Position numbers and translations under genes: made by a program
Part shown: one piece after another, positions 36,005 through 45,679 of the stretch
Layout of the letters: each line of letters opens with the position of its first letter
Position numbering within the stretch: the first letter of the stretch is position 1
Origin: Paenibacillus wulumuqiensis
GTDB taxonomy: Bacteria; Bacillota; Bacilli; Paenibacillales; Paenibacillaceae
Direction: 5' to 3'
Assembly (NCBI RefSeq): GCF_000971965.1
Contig: NZ_LAQP01000014.1
Location: 1 to 64,000, forward strand
Length of the DNA: 64,000 bases
The notes under the pieces: model-generated
The model's database searches: none
What the model was told of the DNA's origin: nothing
The model's input: the letters and a program-made list of their open reading frames with translations, nothing else

Positions 36005-37141
36005 ATGAATACAGTAGATCATATCCTGGAAAAAGCCCTGCAAGGTGGACGTCTGGACCTGGAAGATACTATTGCACTATATGAATCCGATCAGATCGAG
36101 AAAATGGGCCATACCGCGAACCAGCTGATGATTCGCAAAAACCCTGATCCGATCACCACTTTTGTTATCGGACGTAACGTCAATTACACCAATGTATGCG
36201 ACGTATTTTGCCGTTTCTGTGCGTTTTACCGTCGTCCCGGTTCTGCCGAAGGGTATGTACTGCCTGACGAAGTGATCCTGCAAAAGATTCAGGAAACCGA
36301 AGATGTAGGCGGCACAGAGATTCTGATGCAGGGCGGCGTGAACCCTGACCTGCCTTTCGAATACTACCTGAATATCCTGCGCAAAATCAAAGAACATTTC
36401 CCGAATATCACCATGCATTCCTTCTCCCCGGCAGAGATTATGAAAATGCAGCAGCTGTCCGGCATGTCGATGGAAGATACGATCCGCGCGATTCACGAAG
36501 CAGGCCTTGATTCCCTGCCAGGTGGCGGCGGCGAGATTCTGGATGACCGTACCCGCCGCAAAATCAGTCGCCTCAAAGGATCATGGCGCGACTGGATGGA
36601 CGTGATGCAGACAGCACACAAAGTAGGCATGAATACGACTGCGACGATGGTTATCGGCTTTGGCGAATCCATGGAAGAGCGCGCGCTGCATCTGCTGCGT
36701 GTTCGCGAAGCCCAGGATGAATGTATCCAGAACGGCTACGATTCCGAAGGCTTCCTGGCGTTTATCTCCTGGACATTCCAGCCGGATAACACCAATATGA
36801 AGGCAGAGAAACAGACGCCGGAGCAGTATCTCAAAAACGTGGCGATCAGCCGCATCGTGCTGGATAACATCAAGCACTTCCAGTCTTCCTGGGTAACAAT
36901 GGGACCGGAAGTTGGCAAATTGTCGCTGAGCTATGGCTGCGATGACTTTGGCAGCACGATGATGGAAGAAAACGTCGTATCCGCTGCAGGTACAACGCAT
37001 AAGGTCAATATTGAGCAGACATTGGACATCATTCGTGCAGCAGGCAAAATTCCTGCACAGCGCGATACCAAGTACAATATTCTTAGAGTATTTGACGATG
37101 AGAGCCAAAAAATCCAGCGTGATTTTATTATGCAGAACTAA
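36005..37141 (+). CDS. mqnC: Cyclic dehypoxanthinyl futalosine synthase (radical SAM)
   Basis: 378 residues. The radical-SAM cluster motif is CDVFCRFC (C-x3-C-x2-C), inside a TIM barrel (NYTNVCDVF, ILMQGGVNPDLP, SLPGGGGEIL). MqnC cyclises dehypoxanthinyl futalosine in the futalosine route to menaquinone, which replaces the MenFD pathway in many Paenibacillaceae. The other mqn genes are not in the window. ATG 36005 follows GGGAGG. Monocistronic with its own terminator. Confidence 0.94.
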   Translation: MNTVDHILEKALQGGRLDLEDTIALYESDQIEKMGHTANQLMIRKNPDPITTFVIGRNVNYTNVCDVFCRFCAFYRRPGSAEGYVLPDEVILQKIQETEDVGGTEILMQGGVNPDLPFEYYLNILRKIKEHFPNITMHSFSPAEIMKMQQLSGMSMEDTIRAIHEAGLDSLPGGGGEILDDRTRRKISRLKGSWRDWMDVMQTAHKVGMNTTATMVIGFGESMEERALHLLRVREAQDECIQNGYDSEGFLAFISWTFQPDNTNMKAEKQTPEQYLKNVAISRIVLDNIKHFQSSWVTMGPEVGKLSLSYGCDDFGSTMMEENVVSAAGTTHKVNIEQTLDIIRAAGKIPAQRDTKYNILRVFDDESQKIQRDFIMQN

Positions 37142-37180
37142 TCAGGGAGCAGCTTGATTTCCCTTTCATACAGACAAGAC

Positions 37181-37220
37181 AAAGGCTCTGTAATCCATAA
37201 TCGGGTTACAGAGCCTTTTT
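37181..37220 (+). terminator. Intrinsic terminator after mqnC
   Basis: AAAGGCTCTGTAA and TTACAGAGCC form a stem with a T5 tail. Confidence 0.9.
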
Positions 37221-37352
37221 GATAGGGTCCTTAGTTCATTTCATGACATTGTGCTACATTATATATGAAGAACCACCTACTATATAATAGCTGCTCGAAA
37301 AGTCCATATGCACATGCGTTTCAAAATTCATCCATCCCGAGGAGGTATAGTA

Positions 37353-37898
37353 ATGAAAATTATGTTCATCTCCGATATCCATGGTTCCCTGTACTGGCTG
37401 AACCGTGCGATCGAGAAAGTGGAGCAGGAGAAGCCGGGACAGATCGTTCTGCTCGGCGATTATATGTACCACGGTCCCCGCAATCCGTTGCCTCATGAGT
37501 ACAATCCGGCCGAAGTGGCCAATACGCTCAATCGCTACCGGCATCAGGTAATTGCCGTGCGGGGCAACTGCGATGCAGAGGTCGATCAGATGCTGCTGCA
37601 GTTCCCGATGATGGGCGATTATGTTATCCTTTATCATGAATCCCGCAAAATCTATGTCACTCACGGACATGGCTACAGCATGGAACATCTGCCGCAGCTA
37701 AAGCCGGGAGATGTGTTTATCCAGGGGCATACCCATATCCCGGTAGCCGAGCAGCGGGATGGCATCTATTTGCTTAATCCGGGTTCGATCGCTCTGCCCA
37801 AAGAAGACTACCCGCATTCCTACGGCATCCTGGAAGGCAGCACATTTACCGTCCGCAGCTTTGAGGAAAAGGTAGTCAAGCAGATTACTTTTGAATAG
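37353..37898 (+). CDS. yfcE: YfcE-type metallophosphodiesterase
   Basis: 181 residues of the MPP_YfcE branch of calcineurin-like phosphoesterases. Metal-binding motifs are all present in order: FISDIHG, GDYMYHG, RGNCD, THGHG and QGHTH. It hydrolyses phosphodiesters in vitro; the physiological substrate is unknown. Met at 37353 is chosen because GAGGAGGT lies immediately upstream and the family begins MKIMFISD; a longer frame to 37308 has no such site. Confidence 0.92.
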   Translation: MKIMFISDIHGSLYWLNRAIEKVEQEKPGQIVLLGDYMYHGPRNPLPHEYNPAEVANTLNRYRHQVIAVRGNCDAEVDQMLLQFPMMGDYVILYHESRKIYVTHGHGYSMEHLPQLKPGDVFIQGHTHIPVAEQRDGIYLLNPGSIALPKEDYPHSYGILEGSTFTVRSFEEKVVKQITFE

Positions 37899-37968
37899 GA
37901 ATATCCACTATTCTGTATCCATACACATTCTCTTATCCCCATGTAAAGTAACAATTCGTGCAGAATGC

Positions 37969-37997
37969 TTGACGCGTATGGATCACACTTTTATAAT
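37969..37997 (+). promoter_or_regulatory. Predicted sigma-A promoter of thrS
   Basis: TTGACG (37969-37974), 17-base spacer, TATAAT (37992-37997). It lies just upstream of the thrS T-box. Confidence 0.75.
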
Positions 37998-38019
37998 GAT
38001 TGAAGCACAGCAATCAAAA

Positions 38020-38384
38020 TGAATACATGAGCAATGACGAAGACACGAGGCATGGAACCGTCCGGTTAGAGAGAGGGAAATCAACACGCTGCAATTTCCT
38101 CCCGTGACAGCTATGACCTTACCACTTCCGAGCTATGATGTTGAACCCGGCGATCGATGCTACATAAGTCCGGCAGTAAGCTCCATCGGTTCATCACCGT
38201 TACCCGATGCAATGAAGGATTCTGTCCAGCAGCCGCTAGTTTGTTCCTCCAATCATCCCTTTTACATTCCAAAGGAACCGGAGCCGATCAGACGCATACA
38301 GCACTGTTACCAGAATCAAATCAGGGTGGAACCACGGGCATATATACTACAACGCTCGTCCCTTTACCGGGACGGGCGTTTTTT
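38020..38384 (+). promoter_or_regulatory. T-box riboswitch (Thr-specific) of thrS
   Basis: The T-box sequence cagggtggaaccacggg is at 38322-38338. The terminator is AACGCTCGTCCC (38351-38362) with GGGACGGGCGTT (38369-38380) and T6. In Stem I the segment accacttccgagc gives an ACC (Thr) specifier at 38121-38123, in the same context as the TTC specifier of the pheST T-box. Confidence 0.93.
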
Positions 38385-38434
38385 GTTGTTTTAATGAATC
38401 AAAGAAGTAACTTTCACAAGGAGGAACACTTACC

Positions 38435-40375
38435 ATGGCTATTGAAATCAAATTGCCTGACGGCTCTGTTCGTCAGTATGAAGAAGGAAACAATATCGGA
38501 GATGTCGCATCTTCGATCAGCAAAAGTCTGTTCAAAAACGCGGTGGCAGGTAAGCTCGACGGTATCGTCGTTGACCTGAACACTCCTCTGCACAACGGTG
38601 CACTGGTCGAGATCGTAACGGCGGACAGCCCGGACGGCCTGGAAGTGATCCGTCACAGTACGGCCCACCTGACAGCACAGGCGGTTAAGCGTCTGTTCGG
38701 TGCCAAAGAAGTGAAGCTGGGCGTAGGCCCGGTTATCGAAGATGGCTTCTATTACGATATGGATCTGGAGCATTCCCTGAACCCGGAAGATCTGCAAAAG
38801 ATCGAGAAGGAAATGGAACGCATCGTAAACGAGAATCTGCCGATCACACGCCGTGAAGTGAGCCGTGCGGAAGCGCTGGAGATTTTCCGTGGACTCGAAG
38901 ATCCTTACAAAATCGAACTGATCGAGGCACTGCCGGAAGACAGCATCATTACCCTGTATGACCAGGGTGAATTCTTCGACCTGTGCCGTGGACCGCACGT
39001 ACCTTCCACAGGCAAGCTGAAAGTATTCAAACTGCTGAGCGTAGCCGGTGCTTACTGGCGCGGTGACAGCAAAAATAAAATGCTGCAGCGTATCTACGGA
39101 ACAGCTTTTAACAAAAAGCCGGAACTGGAACAGCATCTGCATTTCCTGGAAGAAGCCAAGAAACGCGATCACCGCAAACTTGGTAAAGAGCTGGAGATGT
39201 TCACATTCTCCTCACTCGTAGGTCAGGGTCTGCCGATCTGGCTGCCAAACGGTGCCAAGCTGCGTCGTACACTCGAACGTTACATCGTCGATCTGGAAGA
39301 AAAACTGGGCTACAGCCACGTCTATACGCCGGTACTCGGTAATGTCGAGTTATACAAAACTTCCGGTCACTGGGAGCATTACCAGGAAGATATGTTCCCG
39401 GTCATGTCCATGGACAACGAAGAACTCGTACTGCGCCCGATGAACTGCCCGCATCACATGATGGTGTATAAGAGCGATCTGCGCAGCTACCGTGATCTGC
39501 CGATCCGTATTGCCGAGCTGGGCATGATGCACCGCTACGAAATGTCCGGCGCGCTGACAGGACTTCATCGTGTACGTGCGATGACACTGAATGATGCGCA
39601 TCTGTTCGTACGTCCGGATCAGATCAAGGACGAATTCGCCCGTGTTATCCAGCTGATCCAGCAGGTATACAAAGACTTCGGTATCGAAGAATACCGCTTC
39701 CGTCTGTCCTACCGCGATCCGCAGGATACCGAGAAATATTTCCCGAACGACGAAATGTGGGAAATGTCTCAGCGTATGCTGCGTGAAGTTGTGGAAGAAC
39801 TGGAACTGCCGTTCTTCGAAGCCGAAGGCGAAGCGGCATTCTATGGTCCGAAGCTGGACGTGCAGATCCGTACCGCACTGGGCAAAGAAGAGACGCTGTC
39901 TACCGTACAGCTGGACTTCCTGCTGCCGGAACGCTTTGAACTGGAATATATCGGAGATGATGGACAGAAACATCGTCCGGTCGTTATTCACCGTGGTGTA
40001 ATCAGTACAATGGAGCGCTTCACAGCCTTCCTGCTGGAGAACTTTATCGGTGCGCTGCCGCTGTGGCTGTCCCCTGTACAGGCCAAAGTCATTCCGGTAT
40101 CGACCGCATTTGACGATTATGCACGCAAAGTCGAAGATCAGCTGCGTCTGAGCGGCATTACGGTTGAAGCCGATCTGCGCAACGAGAAGCTTGGCTACAA
40201 GATCCGTGAAGCCCAGCTGGAGAAAATCCCTTATATGTTCGTTATTGGTGAGAACGAGATGAACGCAAACAGCGTCTCGGTCCGCAAACGCGGCGAAGGC
40301 GATATCGGCACCATGCCACTGGAAGAAGCAGCCAAGCTGCTGAGCCAGCAGATCGCAGACCGTACCATTTTCTAA
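38435..40375 (+). CDS. thrS: Threonyl-tRNA synthetase
   Basis: 646 residues, standard length. TGS domain (1-62), editing domain (about 65-225, with HSTAHL and the [10 protein letters not shown] metal/hydrolysis motif), class II core (about 240-535, with RPMNCPHH zinc ligand, [13 protein letters not shown] motif 2 and the catalytic-core strand YGPKLDVQI), and anticodon-binding domain (about 545-640). Charges tRNA-Thr and deacylates Ser-tRNA-Thr. ATG 38435 behind AAGGAGG. Controlled by the T-box. Confidence 0.97.
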   Translation: MAIEIKLPDGSVRQYEEGNNIGDVASSISKSLFKNAVAGKLDGIVVDLNTPLHNGALVEIVTADSPDGLEVIRHSTAHLTAQAVKRLFGAKEVKLGVGPVIEDGFYYDMDLEHSLNPEDLQKIEKEMERIVNENLPITRREVSRAEALEIFRGLEDPYKIELIEALPEDSIITLYDQGEFFDLCRGPHVPSTGKLKVFKLLSVAGAYWRGDSKNKMLQRIYGTAFNKKPELEQHLHFLEEAKKRDHRKLGKELEMFTFSSLVGQGLPIWLPNGAKLRRTLERYIVDLEEKLGYSHVYTPVLGNVELYKTSGHWEHYQEDMFPVMSMDNEELVLRPMNCPHHMMVYKSDLRSYRDLPIRIAELGMMHRYEMSGALTGLHRVRAMTLNDAHLFVRPDQIKDEFARVIQLIQQVYKDFGIEEYRFRLSYRDPQDTEKYFPNDEMWEMSQRMLREVVEELELPFFEAEGEAAFYGPKLDVQIRTALGKEETLSTVQLDFLLPERFELEYIGDDGQKHRPVVIHRGVISTMERFTAFLLENFIGALPLWLSPVQAKVIPVSTAFDDYARKVEDQLRLSGITVEADLRNEKLGYKIREAQLEKIPYMFVIGENEMNANSVSVRKRGEGDIGTMPLEEAAKLLSQQIADRTIF

Positions 40376-40457
40376 AATCATTCCTCTTGGTAGTTATCGG
40401 TTCGGTTGTGCATTGATTGCCAACAGAGCGGATATACAGTGGGTAGAGAGTCTACGC

Positions 40458-40492
40458 AACCCCGATCCTGTTATACAGGAATCGGGGTTTTT
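40458..40492 (+). terminator. Intrinsic terminator after thrS
   Basis: AACCCCGATCCTG and CAGGAATCGGGGTT form a stem with one bulge and a T5 tail. Confidence 0.9.
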
Positions 40493-40687
40493 GCTATGCC
40501 GTATCCCCGGTTGCCCTGCAGCAAATTTATCGCACAGCTGTATAACCCATCAGCAGCTGCCAGGCGTCTCGGTCTGCAGACCGAGTACACTTTCATCCTG
40601 CTGCCGCTATGATGAAGACGAATTTGCAGGTACACTACGTATAAGACATACAGATTGAGCTGGAATACAGGAAAGTGAGGAACGGAT

Positions 40688-41827
40688 ATGAACAGATATA
40701 TGTTTCGTAAAACCTTCTGGGGATTGTCCCTGATCGGGGTCGGCATTGTTTTCCTCCTGAATCGGATGAATATGATCGAATGGGGTCTCAGTGATGTACT
40801 TTACCTGTTATGGCCGTTGATTCTGCTGGAGATCGGCCTGAATGAGCTGCTGTTCAAATGCAAAAAAGACGTCGGCGGCTGGATCATGACCATTCTGGGT
40901 GGATATTTCCTCGGACGCAATCTTGGATTTTACGATTACTCGATGGGCGAGATGATCCGCTTCCTGCTGCCGGTATTCCTCGTGGCTGCCGGTGTGAAAA
41001 TATTGTTTGGCAAAAAGGAAAAGCGTCGTCGCCATGATCAGCATCAGCCGCCGGAGACACCGGAGCCTTCCTACAGCGCACCGCCGCCTCCGCCTGTATC
41101 TTCTCCGCTGGACGATCTGTTTAACGAGAAAATGGGCACACCGACACCGCCGGACGCAGAGCCGCGGCAGGGATTCGGACAGCAGTATCAGGAGCCATCC
41201 GAGCGGGCATATCGGCACGATCCGGCTTTTCAGGACAAAGGGCCTTATGAACAGAGTACGCCACCGCCTGCATCTTACTATGATTATCCATCTACAGGTG
41301 ACTGGAAAGAGGATAAGCGCCGTTTCAAAAAGCAGCTCAAACAGCAGATCAGACAGCAAATGAATGGAGCCCGCCAAAATAAGCAGTGGCATCATGAGCA
41401 ATGGAAGCAGTATCATAAAGGAAGAAGCTGCAGCTCCAGACACCGTCATGCAGAGCAGCGGTCGGGATTTATCGGAGATGTGCATATCGGCAAAGAGTAC
41501 TTTGAACTCAAACCGCTGAATATCTCGCATTTTATCGGGGATACCATGTTGGACCTGACAAGAGCCCAGATTCCTTATGGCGTGACCCCGGTGACCATTT
41601 CCGCTTTTATCGGAGATGTTAAAGTATTTATTCCGAGTGGTGTGGAAGTGGCTTTCAAGGCACAGGGTAATTCCTTTATCGGAGACATGAATATTCTCAG
41701 CGATATGACCGAAGGATTTATGAGTCATATCAACAAGGAAACAGCAGATTACGAGTCGGTCGGCAAGCGTGTGGAGATTACAGTGAGTGTATTTATTGGA
41801 GATATTGTAATCAGTCGGGTGGGATGA
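40688..41827 (+). CDS. liaF: LiaF-like membrane protein, inhibitor of the LiaRS system
   Basis: 379 residues. The N-terminal third has four hydrophobic segments (about 8-25, 36-52, 63-78, 88-105). A Pro/Gln/His-rich cytoplasmic linker (about 110-255) follows, then the C-terminal LiaF-type beta domain. That domain contains five FIGD motifs (GFIGDVHIG, HFIGDTMLD, AFIGDVKVF, SFIGDMNIL, VFIGDIVIS) at roughly regular spacing, consistent with a stacked beta-helix. In Bacillus LiaF keeps the LiaS kinase off until cell-wall antibiotics are sensed. The linker is far longer than in Bacillus LiaF (about 240 residues in total). Seven bp upstream of liaS. Confidence 0.88.
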   Translation: MNRYMFRKTFWGLSLIGVGIVFLLNRMNMIEWGLSDVLYLLWPLILLEIGLNELLFKCKKDVGGWIMTILGGYFLGRNLGFYDYSMGEMIRFLLPVFLVAAGVKILFGKKEKRRRHDQHQPPETPEPSYSAPPPPPVSSPLDDLFNEKMGTPTPPDAEPRQGFGQQYQEPSERAYRHDPAFQDKGPYEQSTPPPASYYDYPSTGDWKEDKRRFKKQLKQQIRQQMNGARQNKQWHHEQWKQYHKGRSCSSRHRHAEQRSGFIGDVHIGKEYFELKPLNISHFIGDTMLDLTRAQIPYGVTPVTISAFIGDVKVFIPSGVEVAFKAQGNSFIGDMNILSDMTEGFMSHINKETADYESVGKRVEITVSVFIGDIVISRVG

Positions 41828-41833
41828 TAAGCG

Positions 41834-42901
41834 ATGAGAACAAAATGGTTCAATAACCTGAAATGGGAATTGATTGGATTTTTCGGAATGTTTGGCATTC
41901 TGATGTCCAGCATGATCTATCTGGCGCTGAGCCGGAGTTCCAATCTGCAGTATCTGCCGGATAATTCCTTCTATTATTTTGGCGGACTGATCGTGGTCTC
42001 GCTTGTCGCCGGATATGTGGCCGGTCAGCGGGTACAGCGGCGAATCGATTATATGCATCTCAAGATGACCCAGGTGGCCAAAGGCAACTTTAACACTCGT
42101 ATGGGACCGAGTGAAGATGCCTCATTTAACCGTGTACATCAGGAGTTCAATGAGATGATGGGCACGGTTGAACGCAAAATGCATATTTTGCAGCAGCTCG
42201 GTGAGCGGGATGTAATGGAGCGTACACGGGAGACAGAGACTGCCGTACTGGAAGAAAGACGGAGAATGGCCAGAGATTTGCATGATTCGGTCAGCCAGCA
42301 GCTGTTTGCCATTCATATGTCGGCGTCCTCTCTGCCCAAAGTGCTGGAGCGCAATGAGCAGCAGGCCCGCGCTGTAATGGAGCAGCTGATCCAGATGTCC
42401 CAGCTGGCCCAGAAGCAGATGCGTGCGCTGATTACCCAGCTGCGCCCGATGGAACTGGAAGGACGATCCCTGCCCGAAGCGCTGGATGTCTGGTTTCCGG
42501 ATTACTGCCGTCACAATGGACTCAAGGGCATGCAGGATATTGAACTAAGTGGGGAATTGACTGAGGCCAAGGAGCGTCAGCTTTTTCTCATTATTCAGGA
42601 GGCACTCGCCAACATCGTCAAACATGCGGATGCTACGATTGTCAGTCTGTCGCTGCAGGAAGAGCCTCATCATATCGCCCTTCATATTAGTGATGATGGC
42701 AAAGGGTTTGATCTGGGCATACACAAGCAGGGTTCCTATGGACTGACCATCATGTCGGAGCGTGCGGAGAAGCTGGGCGGGCAGGCGGAGATTATCAGTA
42801 CGCCTGGAGCGGGAACGACCATCCGTATCCATATTCCCAAGTTTGATACCAATTCCAGGGGAGTGAATGAGCGTGAACAAGATCAAAATATTGTTGGCTG
42901 A
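41834..42901 (+). CDS. liaS: Cell-envelope stress sensor histidine kinase (LiaS/VraS-like)
   Basis: 355 residues, intramembrane-sensing NarL-type kinase. Two transmembrane helices (about 13-31 and 48-65) have only a short external loop. A HAMP segment (about 67-115), HisKA_3 with phosphorylated His150 in RMARDLHDSVSQQLF, and an HATPase domain (HISDDGKGFDLG, GSYGLTIMSERAEKLGG) follow. It phosphorylates LiaR. The 3' end overlaps the liaR start by 35 bp. Confidence 0.93.
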   Translation: MRTKWFNNLKWELIGFFGMFGILMSSMIYLALSRSSNLQYLPDNSFYYFGGLIVVSLVAGYVAGQRVQRRIDYMHLKMTQVAKGNFNTRMGPSEDASFNRVHQEFNEMMGTVERKMHILQQLGERDVMERTRETETAVLEERRRMARDLHDSVSQQLFAIHMSASSLPKVLERNEQQARAVMEQLIQMSQLAQKQMRALITQLRPMELEGRSLPEALDVWFPDYCRHNGLKGMQDIELSGELTEAKERQLFLIIQEALANIVKHADATIVSLSLQEEPHHIALHISDDGKGFDLGIHKQGSYGLTIMSERAEKLGGQAEIISTPGAGTTIRIHIPKFDTNSRGVNEREQDQNIVG

Positions 42902-43532
42902 CGATCATGATATGGTGCGGATGGGGCTGAAAACATATCTGATGCTGGAGGAACAATTTGAAGTAATCGCCGAAGCGGCCAACGGCCAGCAGGTGATCGA
43001 TCTGCTGGATCAGTATGCAGATACAGAGATGCCGGATCTGATTCTGATGGATATGATGATGCCGGTGATGAATGGTGTTGAAGCGACCCGATGCATTCTC
43101 AAGAGCTATCCGCATCTAAAAATCGTCATTTTAACGAGCTTTTTGGAAGACGACATGGTCGTGGAGGCGATTGAAGCGGGAGCAGTTAGTTACATTCTGA
43201 AGACCGTCTCTGCCGAAGAGCTGATCTATGCTCTTCAGGGAGCGAGCCGCGGAATGCCAGTCATGACAGGAGACATTTCCCAGGCGCTCACCCGCGGTAT
43301 TCGCCAGCGCAGTTCTGTGCAGGAAGAAGCTTCCGACCTGACCGGCCGTGAACGTGAAGTGCTTATGCTGATCGCCGAAGGACTCAGCAATAAGGAAATC
43401 GCGGAAGAATTACATATCAGCATCAAAACGGTCAAAACGCATGTCAGCAACCTGCTGATGAAGTGCGAACTGGAAGATCGTACCCAGCTGGCCATCTATG
43501 CCCATCGCAAAGGATGGGTGACCCAATATTAA
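42867..43532 (+). CDS. liaR: LuxR-type response regulator (LiaR/VraR-like)
   Basis: 221 residues. Receiver domain 1-125 with acidic pocket DDH (12-14), phospho-acceptor Asp62 in LILMDMMMP and Lys in YILKTVSAEEL. NarL/LuxR helix-turn-helix at about 155-215: LTGREREVLMLIAEGLSNKEIA and IKTVKTHVSNLL. Paired with LiaS; activates envelope-stress genes in response to lipid II-targeting antibiotics in relatives. The ATG lies inside liaS behind AGGGGAG. Confidence 0.93.
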   Translation: MSVNKIKILLADDHDMVRMGLKTYLMLEEQFEVIAEAANGQQVIDLLDQYADTEMPDLILMDMMMPVMNGVEATRCILKSYPHLKIVILTSFLEDDMVVEAIEAGAVSYILKTVSAEELIYALQGASRGMPVMTGDISQALTRGIRQRSSVQEEASDLTGREREVLMLIAEGLSNKEIAEELHISIKTVKTHVSNLLMKCELEDRTQLAIYAHRKGWVTQY

Positions 43533-43614
43533 TAATGCGCCCGTATAATGAAGCATAACAGCCTCTGATCGCGCAAATCGCAGGTATTCCCTCTTTTCCA
43601 TGAAAATTCAATTA

Positions 43615-43660
43615 TTGACCTTGGATTTATTATCTTTTTAATTGTTTTTAATGTGCAATT
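43615..43660 (+). promoter_or_regulatory. Possible htrA promoter with an inverted repeat
   Basis: TTGACC (43615-43620), 17 bases, then TTAATT (43638-43643). AATTG/CAATT (43640-43660) forms a dyad at the predicted start region, a possible operator for the downstream CssR-like regulator. Confidence 0.35.
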
Positions 43661-43743
43661 AAGGTTAATAAGCGAATATAAGAATGTACCAAGTGAGACA
43701 TACACGCGGCATTCATATCATGGGAATTTGGGAGGTTATCTTC

Positions 43744-45438
43744 ATGGAAGACAAGAACAGAAATGAATTGAATAACGGCTCGGAATCTGGCAGCCAAAAC
43801 CAAAATACAGCAAATTCGAACGAAGCGGGCACTAACAATGGACAATCACACTATTATTCCTACGGTCCATTCCAATCCTTTAACAAAGACAAAGAACAGC
43901 CGACAGAATCCTATCAGGAATCGGTGCCGGCAGCAAGAGATGTAGAGGTAACTCCTCCTCAGCCTGTACAACCAATCTACAGCTCCGCCCCCGGAAGCAA
44001 TCATCGCAGCGACAATACAGATCCACTGAACAACATCCATAACAACTACAATGGCAATGGCTACAATGGCAGCGGCGGAGATGCCGGCGGTCGCAAGCCA
44101 GCCCAGTTCCAATACAACAAACCGAAAAGCCCCGTAAAAACAGTAGTGGCTTCCGTGCTGGCAGGCATGATCGTCATGACAGCAGGAATGTATGGTGCAG
44201 ATCGTGCAAATCTGTTCACCCCGGATGCTCCAGCTGTAAGCAGCGCTGCTACAACAACAGCAACGACTCCACCCAGCAGTGGAATTACACAAGCTGCTCT
44301 TCCGGCAGGTTCTGCAGATGTGGCGGATGTAGCCAAAACAGCGAGTCCGGCAGTCGTCAAAATCGAGACCTACTCCAATTCCCGCTCCAGCAGTGGGGGC
44401 AGCGGCAGTAACCCGTACAGTGATCCGATGTTCCGTTTCTTCTTCGGTGATCAGGGAGAAGGCGGCGGTGGCAATGGTGGAGGCTACGGCGGCAGTGGAA
44501 ATGGTAGTGGCAGTGGTAACGGCTCATCCAGTTCACTAACACCGCTCGGTATCGGTTCCGGGTTTATTTTCGATAAAACCGGTTATATTCTGACTAATGC
44601 CCACGTCGTAGGTGAAGCGAATGTTATTCAGGTAACGCTGGAAAATAACAAAACACCTTATGAAGCCAAACTGATGGGTAAAAGCGATGACCTCGATCTG
44701 GCCGTTCTGAAAATTGAACCGACCGAAGGCGAGACCGACTTCCCTTATATCTCCCTCGGCAATTCCGATAATATGACAATCGGCAGCTGGGTAGTGGCAA
44801 TTGGTAACCCACAGGGATTCGATCATACGGTGACCGCAGGTGTACTGAGTGCAAAAGAACGTGAAATCACTGCCTCCGATGCATCCAATGGTCAGTCAAC
44901 AAACTACCAACATCTGCTGCAAACCGATGCTTCCATCAACCCTGGTAACTCCGGTGGACCGCTGCTCAATATGAACGGCCAGGTTATCGGTATCAATACT
45001 GCGGTGAGCGAGGGAGCACAGGGTATCGGATTTGCGATCCCATCCAATGTAGTATCCCAGGTAGTGGACAAACTCAAAAATGGCAAGGAAATTCCGGCTA
45101 CACCAGTTCCATTTATCGGAGCTTCTCTGATGACGCTGACTCCGGAGATTTCCCAGCAGCTGGGCATTGATACAACCAGCGGCTCTGTCGTGACCGAAGT
45201 ACTGTACAGATCTCCTGCCTACCAGGCAGATCTGCGCTCTTATGATGTCATCACCGGAATCAACGGCACCAATTACTCCAACAGCCAGGATCTGATTGCA
45301 GCGATCCAGAAGCTGTCGGTAGGGGATACCGTGACCCTGAATATTATTCGTGACGGCAAATCGTCGCAGGTCAAAGTGAAAATCGGCGACCGCAATAACT
45401 ATGAGAACACCATGAACGGCTCCGGTAGCGGACAATAA
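43744..45438 (+). CDS. htrA: HtrA/DegP-type membrane-anchored serine protease
   Basis: 564 residues. A cytoplasmic N-terminal tail (1-130) rich in Asn/Gln/Ser/Gly is followed by one transmembrane helix (VKTVVASVLAGMIVMTAGMY). A trypsin-like domain has catalytic His287 (TNAHVV), Asp318 (DDLDLAVL) and Ser403 (GNSGGPLL). A C-terminal PDZ domain (about 455-550) includes GSVVTEVLYRSPAYQADLRS. A Gly/Ser/Asn-rich loop (about 240-268) precedes the protease core. It degrades misfolded exported proteins. Start at 43744 chosen for its GGGAGG site; the frame is open to 43684. Adjacent to a CssRS-like system known in Bacillus to control htrA. Confidence 0.93.
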   Translation: MEDKNRNELNNGSESGSQNQNTANSNEAGTNNGQSHYYSYGPFQSFNKDKEQPTESYQESVPAARDVEVTPPQPVQPIYSSAPGSNHRSDNTDPLNNIHNNYNGNGYNGSGGDAGGRKPAQFQYNKPKSPVKTVVASVLAGMIVMTAGMYGADRANLFTPDAPAVSSAATTTATTPPSSGITQAALPAGSADVADVAKTASPAVVKIETYSNSRSSSGGSGSNPYSDPMFRFFFGDQGEGGGGNGGGYGGSGNGSGSGNGSSSSLTPLGIGSGFIFDKTGYILTNAHVVGEANVIQVTLENNKTPYEAKLMGKSDDLDLAVLKIEPTEGETDFPYISLGNSDNMTIGSWVVAIGNPQGFDHTVTAGVLSAKEREITASDASNGQSTNYQHLLQTDASINPGNSGGPLLNMNGQVIGINTAVSEGAQGIGFAIPSNVVSQVVDKLKNGKEIPATPVPFIGASLMTLTPEISQQLGIDTTSGSVVTEVLYRSPAYQADLRSYDVITGINGTNYSNSQDLIAAIQKLSVGDTVTLNIIRDGKSSQVKVKIGDRNNYENTMNGSGSGQ

Positions 45439-45542
45439 GATCAGGGCTTCATACCAAGCAAGCAGGCATATAAACAGGCATTTTGCAGTACCTCATATTT
45501 CATGATCCGGATCAATGACTGCATCCGGTAACTATAGATTGG

Positions 45543-45573
45543 AGGCGGAAGGGATATTCCTTTCCGCCTTTTG
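45543..45573 (+). terminator. Intrinsic terminator after htrA
   Basis: AGGCGGAA and TTTCCGCC around a short loop, then T4. Confidence 0.75.
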
Positions 45574-45679
45574 TGCGGCTATAGTGTATTTATCCATTCA
45601 TTGATACAATGGAACTAACTATCGAATAACACAGGATATGCTGCTATAGCCCATAAACCTGTCCGAAGGAGAACAAGCC

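Noticed and set aside
38104-38394. Frames inside the thrS leader
   Set aside because: The region is explained by the Thr T-box and its terminator.
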